From Cordia subcordata (taxonomy: Eukaryota; Streptophyta; Magnoliopsida; Boraginales; Cordiaceae): 64,000 nt of DNA. The notes under the pieces were generated by a model, which did no database searches, had not been told where the DNA came from, and saw only the letters and a list, made by a program, of their open reading frames with translations. Each line of letters starts with the position of its first letter. Position 1 is the stretch's first letter. Positions 36,901 through 47,459 of the stretch are shown in pieces. Position numbers and translations under genes: made by a program. The DNA lies in assembly GCA_028554755.1 (NCBI GenBank), contig JAPTOF010000005.1, forward strand, positions 1,757,501 through 1,821,500, written 5' to 3'.

Positions 36901-39900
36901 AAGTAACGAGTTCTTTTGATAACAACTTCTCTCTAACGAAATGACAATCAATCTCTATATGCTTTGTCTACTCATGAAACACTGGATTTGTGGCTATGTG
37001 AATGGCAGCTTGATTATCACATGTAAGCTTCATCGGACCAGGATTACCAAACCCAATTTCTATGAGAAGATTCTTAACCCATATTAACTCACAAGTAGCA
37101 AGACCTATAGTTTGATATTCTGACTCAGCACTTGAGCTTGCAACCACATCATGCTTCTTACTTTTCCACGAGTCAAGATTTCCCCCCAACAAACACACAA
37201 TACCCAAAAGTTGACCGCCTATCAGGAGGACTACTTGCCCAATCTGTATCTGAGCACCCTGTAGTATCCATATGTCCCCTATTACTGTAAAGTAACCCTT
37301 TTCCAGGAGATCCTTTAATAAACCTCAAAATTTGAAGAATTGCATCCTAATGCTTTGTTTGTGGAGCATTCGGGAACTGACTTACCATGCTAACTACAAA
37401 TGAGATGTCTGGTCGAGTCACAGTAAGATAATTGAGTTTTTCGACCGATCTTCTATATGTTCTTGGGTTTGTTATCAGCTTCCCCTCTTCTGGCAGAAGT
37501 TTCAACATTCGGATCTATAGGTGAATCACAAGGTCGTGCATCAAGTATTCCTGTGCCACTCAACATATCTAAAGCATATTTTCGTTGAGATATATAAATT
37601 CCTTGTTTTGATTTTGCCACCTGGATGCCCAAGAAATAATGTAAATGAACCAAATCTTTGGTTTGAAACTTTTGATGGAGAAATGCCTTTAAGTCATTTA
37701 TGCCTGCAATGTCATCACCAGTCATTACAATATCATCAACATATACAATTAGCAGAAGGCTTTTTCATTAGAACATCGATAGAAAACAGAATGATCAACA
37801 CCACACCATGTCAATCCAAATTCAAGAACTACCATACTAAAACGTCCAAACCAAGCTCGAGGAGATTGCTTGAGACCATAGAGAGCCTTGTTTAGGTCAC
37901 AGACCTTCTTAGACTGCTCCTGAGCGACAACCACTAGAGGTTGCTCCATATACACCTCGTCATCAAGATCACCATTAAGAAAGACATTTTTAATATCAAG
38001 TTGATGAAGAGACCAATTATGTATAGCAACAAGAGCAAGGAATGTATGAATATAGGACATTTTTGCAACTGGAGAAAATGTATCACCATAGTCAAGACCA
38101 TAAACCTGTGTATATCCCTTGGCCACAAGATGGGCTTTTAGGCGATCAAGACGTCCGTCCAGAGAGACCTTCATAGTATACACCTAGCGACAACCAACAG
38201 GGAACTTACTAGGCAGTAAATCAACCAACTACCAAGTTCCATTATCATGTAGTGCAGACATCTCAAGCATTGCAGCCCGCCAACTTAGATGAGCACATGC
38301 TTCTACCACAGTCTTAGGTGTAGAAACAAAAGATAAAGATGCAACAAACGAAGCACAGGAAGGAGATAAACCATCATATGTCGCAAAATTAGAAATAGGA
38401 TGTTCGGTGGTATACGAACGAATACCTTTACAGAGTGTAATAGGTAGGTCGATGTCAGAAGCCACAAGAACAGGGGCTAGATCTGAAGACAGCGAGCTAG
38501 TCGGTACTAGTGTAGGTGATGGATCACGATGGCGACGGGCATAAACCCGAAGGTCCGGTCTGTTCAGTCGGGAAGTGTCCACTGTTGAAGGAGAACGAGT
38601 GGGGGTAAGGCAGGAGTAGAAGCAGTAGGGGTATCGAAGATAGTTACGGGGAAGGGTAATGACTCGACTACTGGAGTAGGAGAGGAACTAGGAAGAAAAT
38701 AACTTGTCTCGAAAAAGGTGACATCAGCAGATATAAACCATTTATTGAGTTGTGGAGAGCAACATCGATATCCTTTTTGTTGTCGGGTATAGTCAAGGAA
38801 GACACACTTAATGGACCGAGCCCCTAACTTGTTTACCCTGGGAGAGATTATGAACAAAACAGACACTACCAAAAACCTGAGGGGTAAGGCATAGATAGGA
38901 TTATGGGAAAATTTAATGGAGAAGGGAATCTAATCATGAAGCATAGAGGAGGGCATTCCGTTAACAAGATAAGAGGTAGTCAAAATGGCATCATCCTAAA
39001 AATGAAGGCGTACATGCATATGGAGCAGAAAGGTGCGGGCTGTCTCAATGAGATGGCGATTTTTTCGCTCGGCAACCCTGTTTTGTTGTGGTGTGTGTGC
39101 ACTAGATGTTTGGTGAAGGATACCGTGAGTAGTTAGACACGAAGTGAAAGCACCAGACAAATATTCTTTAGCATTATCACTCTGAAAAATTTTGATAGAA
39201 ACTCCAAACTATGTGTAAATTTCATTATAAAATTTCAAGAAGATAGAAAAAAGTTCAGAGCATTCTTTCTTAAGAAAAGCCAAGTCATGCGAGAATAATC
39301 ACCAATGAACGTTACAAAATAACAAAATCCAAATTTGGAAATAGTGTGACTCGAACCCCAAATATCAGAATGAACAAGATCAAAGGGAGCAACAGCTCAT
39401 TTATTGACAGGATTACTAAATGAGCTATGACTATGTTTACCCAATTGACACGACTCATAAGAAATCTCATTAACATGACTAAGGTTGGGAACCATTTTCT
39501 TGAGAGTAGCCAAAGACGGATGTCCTAAACGAGAATGGACTTGCTTTGGTGTAGGGGCAACAGCGCATGTAGCAGGGACAGATGGATCAAGATAGTAAAG
39601 ACTGCACTCTTCATGCCCAGTACCAATCTTCACTCCCGTCTTCAGATCCTGAAAGGACACAGAGTTAGGAGTAAAGGTTACAGAACAATTTAGGGATTTA
39701 GTGAGTTTACTAACAGACAAAAGATTGCAAGGAAACTTCGGAAGATATAACACCGAGGGTAACACAATAGACGATATGGGACCGGCGTTACCAACTCCAC
39801 GAGCAGACGTAGAAGAGCCATCAGCAAGTGTGAGACTAGAGAAAGAACCAGGGTGAAAATCGGATAGTAAACATTACTAGTAATATGGTTAAACGCACCG

Positions 39901-42900
39901 GAGTCAATAACCCAAGGACTATGATTTGGCTCCAAGGACTATGATTTGGCTTAGCAGTAGAAAGAAGTATAGAGGATGAACCGACATTGGCATAAGAAGC
40001 AGTGGTGGGTTGGGTGGGGTGCATTGCTCTTTGAGATGTCTGCGACTGCAAAAGTTGTGAGTACTCCTCCTCAGTAATAGTCTCCATCGAAGGTTTAGCA
40101 GGAGTCTGAGTAGTGGAATTGTCTGATTGAGAGGCTTGAATAGCATTTGCCACTTGCTGTGGTGGACCATGGAGGCTCCAACAAGTATCACGAACGTGTC
40201 TCAACTTATTACAATATGTGCAGCGAGGGCGTTGGCCATTATTGGAGGGGCCTCACCTACGACCAAAAGTGCTACGTCCTTTACCTTGACCTCCATGATT
40301 ATTGGTATCAGATGGGGTAGGGGTGACAAGAACAGATTGATTGGAAAGTGGAGCAAATGTCACAGTCGGTGGGCAAGCACGATTCAGCTGGGCATAAGCA
40401 TCCTCTAAAGTCAGTAAGGTGGATTCGGACAAAAGTTGTGAACGGACAGAATCATACTGCGGGGGGAGGCTGCGTAACCAAAGAACAAGAAAGAGATGAT
40501 CCCATTGCTGCTTAATCTTCTTTGGATTAGTGGTGATAGAAAATAAGTCCCGAAACTCCATCATAGAACTTTGAAACTGACTGTAATATGTAGATAAATC
40601 CATATTGGGAGATGACCCACGTAGCATATCACAAACCATATCATAATCCCTGGTAACCTGATTGGAATATAGAACCTGAGTATTAGACTAAATAGAATTA
40701 CAAGTCTTGCACTGTCGAAATCCACGCATAATGGGTGACTCCAAAGACTTCCATAGTAAACTAACCAATTAAGCATCAACATGACGCTAAGTACAGGCAT
40801 CTTCATCAGAAAGATCAAAAGAACATTCAGAAGTTAAGTGGTCCTCTAAGCCTTGTCCAAGAAACTAAATTTCAACTGCAACAGACCAATTGGAATAGTT
40901 ATTTCCATTCAACTTTTCCGAAGTGATAGTGGGAGTGCCAGAAAAAGCTGGAACCACTACCAAGGGCTTAGATGCAGTAGAAGTAATAGCTTCAGAGTTC
41001 GTAGAAGCGGAAGACTTGTTCTTTTTAATTTCCATGACAAAAACAAAAGAAAGAATGTGTAGTAACCTGTACTAAACATAGCAATTCCCACACACAAAAG
41101 AATAAGGAACAACTCAAATCTACAAAGAACAATAAAAAATGAAGCTGCATTTTTTTTTCTTTTTTTTTTTTTGTAGTTGTTGATTTCAGAGAAGAGAGAA
41201 AACTAGAAAAAGACTGAGGAAGAATTTGAATGTGTTAAGTTATCACCTCATCTAAAAGCTTAAGCATGTAAAGAAGATATTGGTTTATTAATTTATTGTA
41301 TTAACATGCCCCTTCATGTGCAGCATGATCTATTTAGAGCTTGCACGTGGACAATTTAATTAAATGGGTGGCGGTAAGGATCGAACCTGTGCCATTTGGC
41401 TTCCAGGCTCTGATACCATGTTAAGTTACTACCTTATCTAAAAGCTTAAGCTTGTAGAAAGGATATTGGTTTATTAATTTATTGTATTAACAGAATGCAT
41501 GGAACAAAAGAGCGTGAGGCGGCGAGCATTCTGGCCGGAGTTGTCTAAAGTTTTTTTTTTTTTGTTTTTTATGTTGATGGTCGACGGCGGGAAGGGTGGT
41601 GGCGGCGGCTAGGGTTTTGGGGTGGTGTATATATATATATTGTTTATAGTAGGTTGAGAAGGGAAAAAAAAGGATGGGTTAAGGATCAAGGTTTTCTTTT
41701 CAACCTGGCTCTTGGTACCATGTTGACTAAGAATAAAAGAAGGCTTTTGTATCCTCAATAGTAGTTAACCCCATAAATTTATGCCATTTCAAAATAAAGA
41801 AAATAAAGTATCTCTTCTGATGTGGGAGAAATCTAGTACAAAGACAGCTACTATACTTAACAATATTTATTGAAAACAGTTGTACTTGCCATTACACACT
41901 GCAATTTTACCTTGGGCATATCGGTTATAATCTTTTGCCTCAGTGATTCACTCTGAGGAGTTACATTTTTTCATGAGACCTCTTTTGGGTAAATGCCTGT
42001 GGAGAAAATCTAGAATATACCATCTTCAGACTGGTGTCTGTTTTGACTGAACCTGACCGAAAGCTTCTATTCTTTTGCTATTTGTCTTGTGGATGTTATT
42101 GTCTTGGCTAATCTCTCATTTCCAATCTGTCATTTGAGTTGATATTTGACATATCACTATGACTGGTAAATTCACCATCTCACGCAAAATTAAGATTTCT
42201 CATGGAGAAGTAATGATATCTCGTTACTTGTATATTAACTAGTGCTTGTCTACTGTGAGATTGGTAATTGAAATATTCCTTGCTTCATATTTGTGCATGC
42301 TGTCCAGGTCTTGCTGGCTATGCTTGACTGCTTTACTTTGGGTCTCATCTCTTTGAAAATGATTTCAGGAATTTAGACGCATTAAAGGGAACATTAACTC
42401 AATGCGGGAACACGCAGAGCTTCTTTGTTCTGTAAGGGATGACATCAGTGAATACAAGGTGCAGTAGACTCAGCAACAAAATGACAACTATTCACAATAT
42501 TACTCAGTTCTAGAAGCATTGAGTTTTATGCTTAAGGTAATCAATAACTGTTTGAAGTAATAATTTGCATATGCAGGCATCTGGAAGTATGTCACCAAGG
42601 ATGCAGTTGTTACGAGAGAGAGCTGCCATACATGGAAGCATAGCTCATGTAAGTCATGGACATGTCTTATTCTATATCTCTCCTGTAAAGTATAATGCAA
42701 TATTGTGTCAAATGTAATACTTTTGGTTCAATTATGCTAAATATCGGTGCATTATCTTGGTGTAATCCAGTATGAAGCAGCTAATTGATGCTGATCTTCT
42801 AAAGACTATTATGCTATGAAAGTATATTCTCCCGGATGGGTTACATGGGAAGTAGCCTTGTTGAGATTTGCCGGACAACTTAGAAGCAAGTTAGGGACTT

Positions 42901-43994
42901 GAATTTGACTTGTGAATGAACTGGGTTATACAATAGGGAAGTTTCATGACTAGATTTTGCAATTTCCTTGTACTGGAAAATCTAAGCATTATGATATAAA
43001 GTTTCTGATTGCAGTATTAATTAACTATTCTGACAAGGAAGCATAGGAAAAAGAATTTCTACCATTGATCTGAATATTACCTGGATGATTCTGAGTCGAG
43101 GAATGTTATCCCATGCAAAAGTTTCAATTTTGCTTCTCTGTGTTGTGTCAGTTTTACTTCACACTTGTAGCCACTCATTTCTATTGCCTGTATATTCTGA
43201 GTAGTATCAATGCACCTTTATACAATTATAGGCTCAAAATGGTCACATTGGATGGTAAGGGAAATTATATAGGAAACCAGTATCTAAATTACATCGTTTA
43301 AGTGTCAGAACAACTATACATTCACAAGTTCTAGCTTACGTTTCTCACAAAAGGCCCCCAGAGTCACCTAGAATCCATGCATTTACTCTTAAGCTCATCG
43401 TCAATGATAACAGGGAAAATGTACACCTTATCTCTTTTGGGCTATAAAGATAAAGCCAGGCTCTAGTGGAGGCCCCATTTTACTAACAGAAGACCAATGC
43501 TATGTCTAAATCTGCATTTAAAGGGAGATTTTTTCTTAAAAGAGGAAAGCTTTATTGCTAGACTGCAGCAGGTATTTGTGGCATCACATTCCTGAATCAA
43601 GAATATTGCTGTTATTTACAAGTTTTGCTCAATGTGAGAAGATTGGTTTGAATGCTATGCATTAACACTGTTCTGAATGTTGTTTACAGATCGATGATGT
43701 CATTAGTCAAGCCCAGTCAACAAGATCTGCATTAGCATCCCAAAGGGCTCTCTTTGGCGATGTCCAAGGGAAAGTGAAGCTGCTTGGTGACAAGTTCCCT
43801 ATTATTCGTGGTTTACTTGGTAATCTTCTGAAGCTGTTTTGGCTGCCATAAGCCCTTTTACACTCTCTTTTATAAACAAACTTCTGATTCTCGCAGGTTC
43901 AATCAGAAGGAAGAAATCAAGAGATACTCTTATTTTGGCTGCAGTTATTGCAGCTTGTACACTGTTTCTTATTATCTATTGGCTTTCAAAGTAA
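30985..43994 (+). CDS. GOS12: Golgi Qb-SNARE, GOS12-type (Gos1/GS28 family), six exons
   Basis: Coding exons: 30985-31129, 32436-32632, 42369-42458, 42577-42648, 43690-43819 and 43897-43994 (stop TAA). They sum to 732 nt, 243 residues, with GT at every intron start, AG at every end and a continuous frame. The protein begins M-S-K-S-G-D-P-T-Y-A-D-M-E-S-G-W-E-E-L and follows plant GOS12 along its whole length (Arabidopsis GOS12 is about 239 residues). An N-terminal helical region (about 14-140) precedes the SNARE motif (about 153-214), whose likely zero-layer Gln is Q186 in A-S-Q-R-A. A tail anchor spans 222-241, ending W-L-S-K. The family works in ER-Golgi and intra-Golgi vesicle fusion. All key parts are intact, so I expect it to be functional despite a 9.7-kb intron 2 filled with retrotransposons. 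It is the only clear host gene here. Confidence 0.95.
31130..32435 (+). other. GOS12 intron 1
   Basis: 1306 bp between GTATGC and TTCAG. It contains a short TA run at 31159-31181. No gene or transposable element is recognised. Confidence 0.85.
35474..35875 (-). pseudogene. copia relic H gag remnant
   Basis: The reading K-L-N-G-S-S-Y-L-S-S, then a stop, then L-L-C-G-K-N-K-L-K-Y-I and D-W-M-M-D-W-L-W-N-N fits the N-terminal gag domain (UBN2/DUF4219 type) of copia elements. Broken by stops near 35750 and after 35474. Confidence 0.6.
36387..36638 (-). repeat. candidate 5' LTR of copia relic H
   Basis: Bounded by TG-type ends on the minus strand (TGATGTCAT or TGTCATAT start, AAAACA end). A TGGTATTGGTGC stretch, resembling the initiator-Met primer site, lies about 30 bases inward (36334-36356). 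The second LTR is not found, so the assignment is tentative. Confidence 0.35.
36646..36777 (-). repeat. 3' LTR of copia element G
   Basis: 132 bp, with the inverted dinucleotide ends of an LTR. It matches 41721-41862 with small indels and substitutions. Confidence 0.9.
36778..36786 (-). other. polypurine tract of copia element G
   Basis: GACGGGGAG on the minus strand, directly before the 3' LTR. Confidence 0.75.
36968..37207 (-). pseudogene. copia element G RNase H remnant
   Basis: The open stretch includes S-W-K-S-K-K-H-D-V-V-A-S-S-S-A-E-S-E-Y and C-D-N-Q-A-A-I-H-I-A, the conserved RNase H core of copia pol. A stop follows at the H-E-x-T-K site: '(F-H-E)-*' instead of an uninterrupted H-E-R-T-K. 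Confidence 0.8.
37453..38183 (-). pseudogene. copia element G reverse transcriptase, broken
   Basis: RT motifs in order: K-A-H-L-V-A-K-G-Y-T-Q, D-Y-G-D-T-F-S-P-V-A-K, L-D-I-K-N-V-F-L-N-G-D-L, and L-Y-G-L-K-Q-S-P-R-A-W-F. After a break near 37748 comes the catalytic Y-V-D-D (37732-37743), then G-D-D-I-A-G-I. The catalytic residues are intact, but the frame is broken between palm and thumb. Confidence 0.85.
38229..39935 (-). pseudogene. copia element G protease and integrase, broken
   Basis: The protease active site W-V-I-D-S-G-A lies at the start of the 39935-39690 stretch. The GAG-pre-integrase zinc region H-S-R-L-G-H-P-S...C-x2-C follows (about 39535-39420). The integrase core is badly broken at 39370-38880. 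The C-terminal part (38872-38564) has S-I-K-C-V-F-L-D-Y and the 38582-38229 stretch leads into RT. Confidence 0.8.
40190..41035 (-). pseudogene. copia element G gag, broken
   Basis: Gag would start at the ATG complementary to 41033-41035 (M-E-I-K-K-N-K-S). K-L-N-G-N-N-Y-S-N-W-S-V is followed by a stop. The longest open part is 40639-40253, with the central gag domain (L-P-P-Q-Y-D-S-V-R-S-Q-L-L). A zinc knuckle C-x2-C-x4-H-x4-C lies at about 40225-40185. Confidence 0.8.
41233..41492 (-). mobile_element. miniature LTR retrotransposon (TRIM/SMART type), 260 bp
   Basis: Two 74-bp LTRs (41233-41306 and 41419-41492) flank 112 bp. On the minus strand the primer site TGGTATCAGAGCC (41406-41418) abuts the 5' LTR, a perfect match to the site complementary to initiator-Met tRNA. 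A polypurine ATGAAGGGGCA (41307-41317) abuts the 3' LTR. The flanking 5-bp duplication is gaatg (41228-41232 and 41493-41497). It has no coding capacity, so it must be moved by another element's proteins. It lies inside the leader of copia element G. Confidence 0.93.
41406..41418 (-). other. primer binding site of the miniature element
   Basis: TGGTATCAGAGCC on the minus strand, directly adjacent to the LTR. Initiator-Met tRNA type. Confidence 0.85.
41706..41720 (-). other. primer binding site of copia element G
   Basis: TGGTACCAAGAGCCA on the minus strand, directly next to the 5' LTR. It is a variant of the initiator-Met site TGGTATCAGAGCC, diverged by a few bases. Confidence 0.7.
41721..41862 (-). 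repeat. 5' LTR of copia element G
   Basis: 142 bp, paired with 36646-36777. It is followed on the + strand by the atatt target duplication. Confidence 0.9.
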
Positions 43995-44332
43995 AGACAA
44001 ATGTTATTCGGTTGATACGACAAAGTCAAGAGAGTAATTTTTTTCAAGCAATTTCACATATGTAGTTTGCCAAGACAAATCAACTTCACTGTCCAAAACC
44101 TGTTACTTTTTTCTATGCTGCTATAGAACTTTTATTTTCTTTTATAGCCAATTAACAACTGATTATATTAGATATTAAAACACAGAGGTGATGCCATGAC
44201 AATAGAAAATTCGGTAATGAAAGATGAAAGTATAAGTTTTATGTACTAATTCGCATGTAACTTACGCTGTTAATTGTCATAATGATTTCAGATAACACCG
44301 GAATCAGAATATATCAAACTGATTTCACTGTA
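43995..44332 (+). terminator. GOS12 3' UTR and polyadenylation region
   Basis: AT-rich sequence after the stop codon, with T-rich stretches (for example 44035-44045 and 44106-44150). No canonical AATAAA was placed with confidence, as is common in plants. No other gene is seen. Confidence 0.4.
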
Positions 44333-44424
44333 GGCTCCGTTTGTTTCATTAGAAGTTTGGTGAAGTATTAATCAACTGTATAATAGGTTCTTTTGACAAC
44401 TGTGCATGCGGTAGATCAACAACA

Positions 44425-44648
44425 GCGTGTAATATATGTAGTGTGTGCAATGTGGGTAATGTATGTAGTGTGGGTAGTGTGTAATGTGTATAGCATGTGT
44501 ATCGTGTAATGTGTGTAGTGTGTGTAGTGTGCATGGTGTGTATTATTTGTTAAGTGTGTAATGTGTGTAATCTGTATTGTGTTTAGTGTGTAACGTGGGT
44601 AGTGCTTAATGTGTGTGTGCAATGTGTGGTGTATGTGGGTAGTGTGGA
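44425..44648. repeat. degenerate GTGTGTAAT-type minisatellite
   Basis: Over 200 bases of imperfect 8- to 10-base units such as 'gtgtgtaat' and 'gtgtagtgt', inside the terminal-inverted-repeat element. Chance open frames on the minus strand translate as Thr/His-rich repeats and are not genes. Confidence 0.8.
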
Positions 44649-44655
44649 GTTGGAG

Positions 44656-44953
44656 TTTTTTTTTTCCCTTTTTGGCAACAAAGAAAATTTAGTTGGTGGA
44701 GTTGATCACCAACAAAGAAAATTTGGTTGGTGAAATTCATCACCAACTGACAAACTTTGGGTTGAAAGTACATTTCTTATATTATGTACCAGTTAAGTCA
44801 AGGGCACTCAACTTCTTTGGGTGGATAGCACATCTCTTATATTATGCACCAGTTAAGTCAAGGGCACTCAACTTAAGTCAGGGGACTAGATTCGAACTCA
44901 GGTTATGAGTTATGTTCGTCTCTAACTCTGATCGTTGAGGCATCCCTGGGGCA
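44656..44953 (-). mobile_element. tRNA-derived SINE with 11-bp target duplication
   Basis: Direct repeats TGGAGTTGGAG flank the insert (44645-44655 and 44954-44964). On the minus strand the right end carries a tRNA-like head: a box A-like stretch ('gcctcaacgatcagag') and a box B GTTCGAATC at about 44889-44897. The left end finishes in a run of ten A next to the duplication. A roughly 65-bp tandem duplication lies at about 44755-44873. These are the hallmarks of a Pol III SINE moved by a LINE. Confidence 0.75.
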
Positions 44954-45581
44954 TGGAGTTGGAGCTGATAAACTTTAGGAAACTTCCTGTTTTGAAAATG
45001 GAAGTCATTTTCCTTTAATTTTCTTTTTCGTCCCCTAATGAGATACTATTAACTTTTTTCCTTTTAGTAACCAAACATGTAAAAATGTGAAAAATATTGT
45101 CTAGGAAATAATTTTCGTAAAACAAACGAAGCCTTGGTTTTCGCCTTTTTTTATCTTTTACGTAGTTGGCTCTTTTATAGATATGTGCACTTTAGGAGTT
45201 TCTAACTAATTATTTGAAATGAAGGTTAGAGAAGAGAAACTATTAGTAACAAACTATCAAGTTTTCTGTATCCTGATTTTGGCTTCGTCCATCACTTAAA
45301 GTGATTATAACCAACAAACATACAAATAATAATAAAGATATTTAAGTGACCGAAAACAAAGTTGTACATATCTACATAACATATATAAAATTGTTTTACA
45401 AGATAATATGTGAGTTTTAGGGTTGCTATGTCGACATTTTGATGTGGTATTATAATTCTGACACGTCAACTTTTTTTTTCATTCTTTTTTCTTTTTAAAT
45501 GAATTAGTGGGTCTTAATTGACTTTAATTAATAGGATGACATTAAAACTTTAGGATTAAACTATCACAATTAGTTAACAAC

Positions 45582-45630
<49 letters not shown>

Positions 45631-45652
45631 ATTTGTGTGTGTATATATATAT
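45582..45652. repeat. TA/TG/TATG compound microsatellite
   Basis: A TA run, then a TG run, then GTAT repeats and a second TA run. Confidence 0.85.
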
Positions 45653-46589
45653 TATAAGGTTATACGTCAATTAAACTTAATGAACTCTTTAAATGTCACA
45701 CAAACTTAAAAAAGAGAGAGTCCAAATTGAATTATATATTCTCAAAAATGTAATATGTAAAGTGCAAATGTCATTATGGATTAAATTAATAAAACAATTG
45801 GTTAATACAATCTAATGATGAGAAAGAGTAAAAAGAAAAAAAATTTATAAAGGATAGTAATTATCATTTTATACTAAAAATTCATTTAAAAAAAGAACAA
45901 AATAACATTTAATAAGTACTAAAGCAAAATTAAAAATTTCCATAATATTATATAAAATTTATCAAATATTATAATAAATGAAGTGAAGAAGAAAAATTTA
46001 AAAAAAATACATATTTACTCATTTCAAATGATACCTTCAAGTATAGGAGGAATTTTTTAAAAAATTTATATTAACTTTAAAAGATCTTAATATTATATTC
46101 TAATCCTAATTTTAACTTCGATCAAGCTTTCGAATCCTTTAGATACAACATAGACTAATATGAGATCAGATAAAATTTAAATTAAATAGTTAAATTCATA
46201 TATTCTCGCAAATAGTAATGTTCAAAGTAGAAAAGTCATCAATTTCCAATTATAGGAAAATAAAAAATTATAGCATCTATAAACTTATAAAGCAAAGTAG
46301 AAAATAATTAGTCAATTGAATCCAAAGAATTGAAGGTGAAAAAGAAAATAATACAGAAAATATATAACTAATGATTCCAAATAAGACTATCAAAAATGAA
46401 AAATAAATAAATAAATAAATCTATACATAGTTAACTCATCAAAATTTAAGAGCCTTCAGGAAATACTATGTCACCATTTGATTAAATTTTGCAGGAATAT
46501 TTATATTAAATAGTTGTCAATGCTAACAAATCTATACAATCACTATAAATCTCTACTGTTCTCTTTCTAGTTTATAAGTTAGCCTGTTC

Positions 46590-46591
<2 letters not shown>

Positions 46592-46627
<36 letters not shown>
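46592..46627. repeat. TA microsatellite
   Basis: About 17 uninterrupted TA units. Confidence 0.9.
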
Positions 46628-46630
<3 letters not shown>

Positions 46631-47459
46631 CAAGTCATTCCCAAATTTTCTTAATCTATTAGTCCCTACCATTAAATATTTAACCAAGAATAATTAAAAT
46701 AACTTTCATTATAACAATTATTAAATAAAATGATTGAGGTCCGTCATTGTATTAGTCAAGTAAATGCCTATAGTCATGACTGGTTTCAAAATATAAAGGT
46801 ATTATGTTTATATAATATTTAGTTAGGACAAATAAAAACACACATAATTCACATTTATAGATATTTAGAAAAATAAAAAATACATAAAAAACTACCTATG
46901 CACGAGGTACAAAAAGGCTAATACTGTAATAAAACTATACCTCAAAATTTAAGAGCTTTGATGAGAAATCACATCATCTTTTGAAAAGTCTTAACCAAAA
47001 GGTGTCTCATTATCTTAATTATTTCCTAATTTGAGGTTGCATTAATAATTTTTTTTTTATTTTTTGAGGGATCTACCTTTATTAATTACTAAATGAAAAT
47101 GCAAAACAAAATAAACAAGAAATCACATATATATGATTTTTTAAAAAGACAAAAAACATGAAAAGATATACAAAAATATCACATTTATAGTATGTTTTGC
47201 AAAACAAAAATATATGAAAAAACCTCAATTATAATCAGTTTTTAAGAAGTCCTAGGATGTGCCATGTCATTTCAAGTATCATTTAATTTGAGGCTATATT
47301 ATAGGATGTTCTAGAAAATCAGAAAACACAAAAAAATTATTTTTGTTTGAAATAAGATATACAAAAAAACTCAATAATAATTTTTTTGCAAGCACATCAA
47401 CTGCTAATCAGATAATCGTTGATCTATGTTTGAAAGCTTTTGTTTTTGTTTGTTCATTA

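Larger units (their letters stand above)
36646..41862 (-). mobile_element. Ty1/copia element G, structurally complete, in GOS12 intron 2
   Basis: Short LTRs (36646-36777, 132 bp; 41721-41862, 142 bp) start TGTTAAG and end TCAACA on the minus strand. The 5-bp duplication atatt flanks them (36641-36645 and 41863-41867). The primer site TGGTACCAAGAGCC abuts the 5' LTR and the polypurine tract GACGGGGAG abuts the 3' LTR. Gag, protease, integrase, RT and RNase H follow in copia order but are broken by stops and frameshifts. A 260-bp miniature LTR element is nested in the leader. Confidence 0.93.
32633..42368 (+). other. GOS12 intron 2, expanded by retrotransposons (9736 bp)
   Basis: It lies between GTTATT at 32633 and TTTCAG ending at 42368. 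Unique-looking sequence at 32633-34100 and 41868-42368 encloses copia relic H, copia element G and the miniature element inside G. Both retroelements lie antisense to GOS12. The other introns are 77-1306 bp. Confidence 0.9.
44333..45133. mobile_element. 801-bp terminal-inverted-repeat element downstream of GOS12
   Basis: The left end GGCTCCGTTTGTTT and right end AAACAAACGAAGCC are inverted repeats (13 of 14). The right end is preceded by sequence typical of such plant elements ('gaaataattttcgtaaaacaaacg'). No clear target duplication was found, so the superfamily (hAT or Mutator-like) is open. It carries a minisatellite and a SINE. Confidence 0.55.
45134..47459. other. AT-rich spacer, no gene recognised
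   Basis: Very A/T-rich sequence without convincing coding, terminal repeats or RNA genes. Phrases such as 'ctcaaaatttaagagc' recur with divergence near 46440 and 46943, hinting at an old duplicated unit. Microsatellites lie at 45582-45652 and 46592-46627. Confidence 0.6.

Noticed and set aside
44349..44622. Thr/His/Tyr-rich minus-strand frames
   Set aside because: They are translations of the GTGTGTAAT minisatellite.
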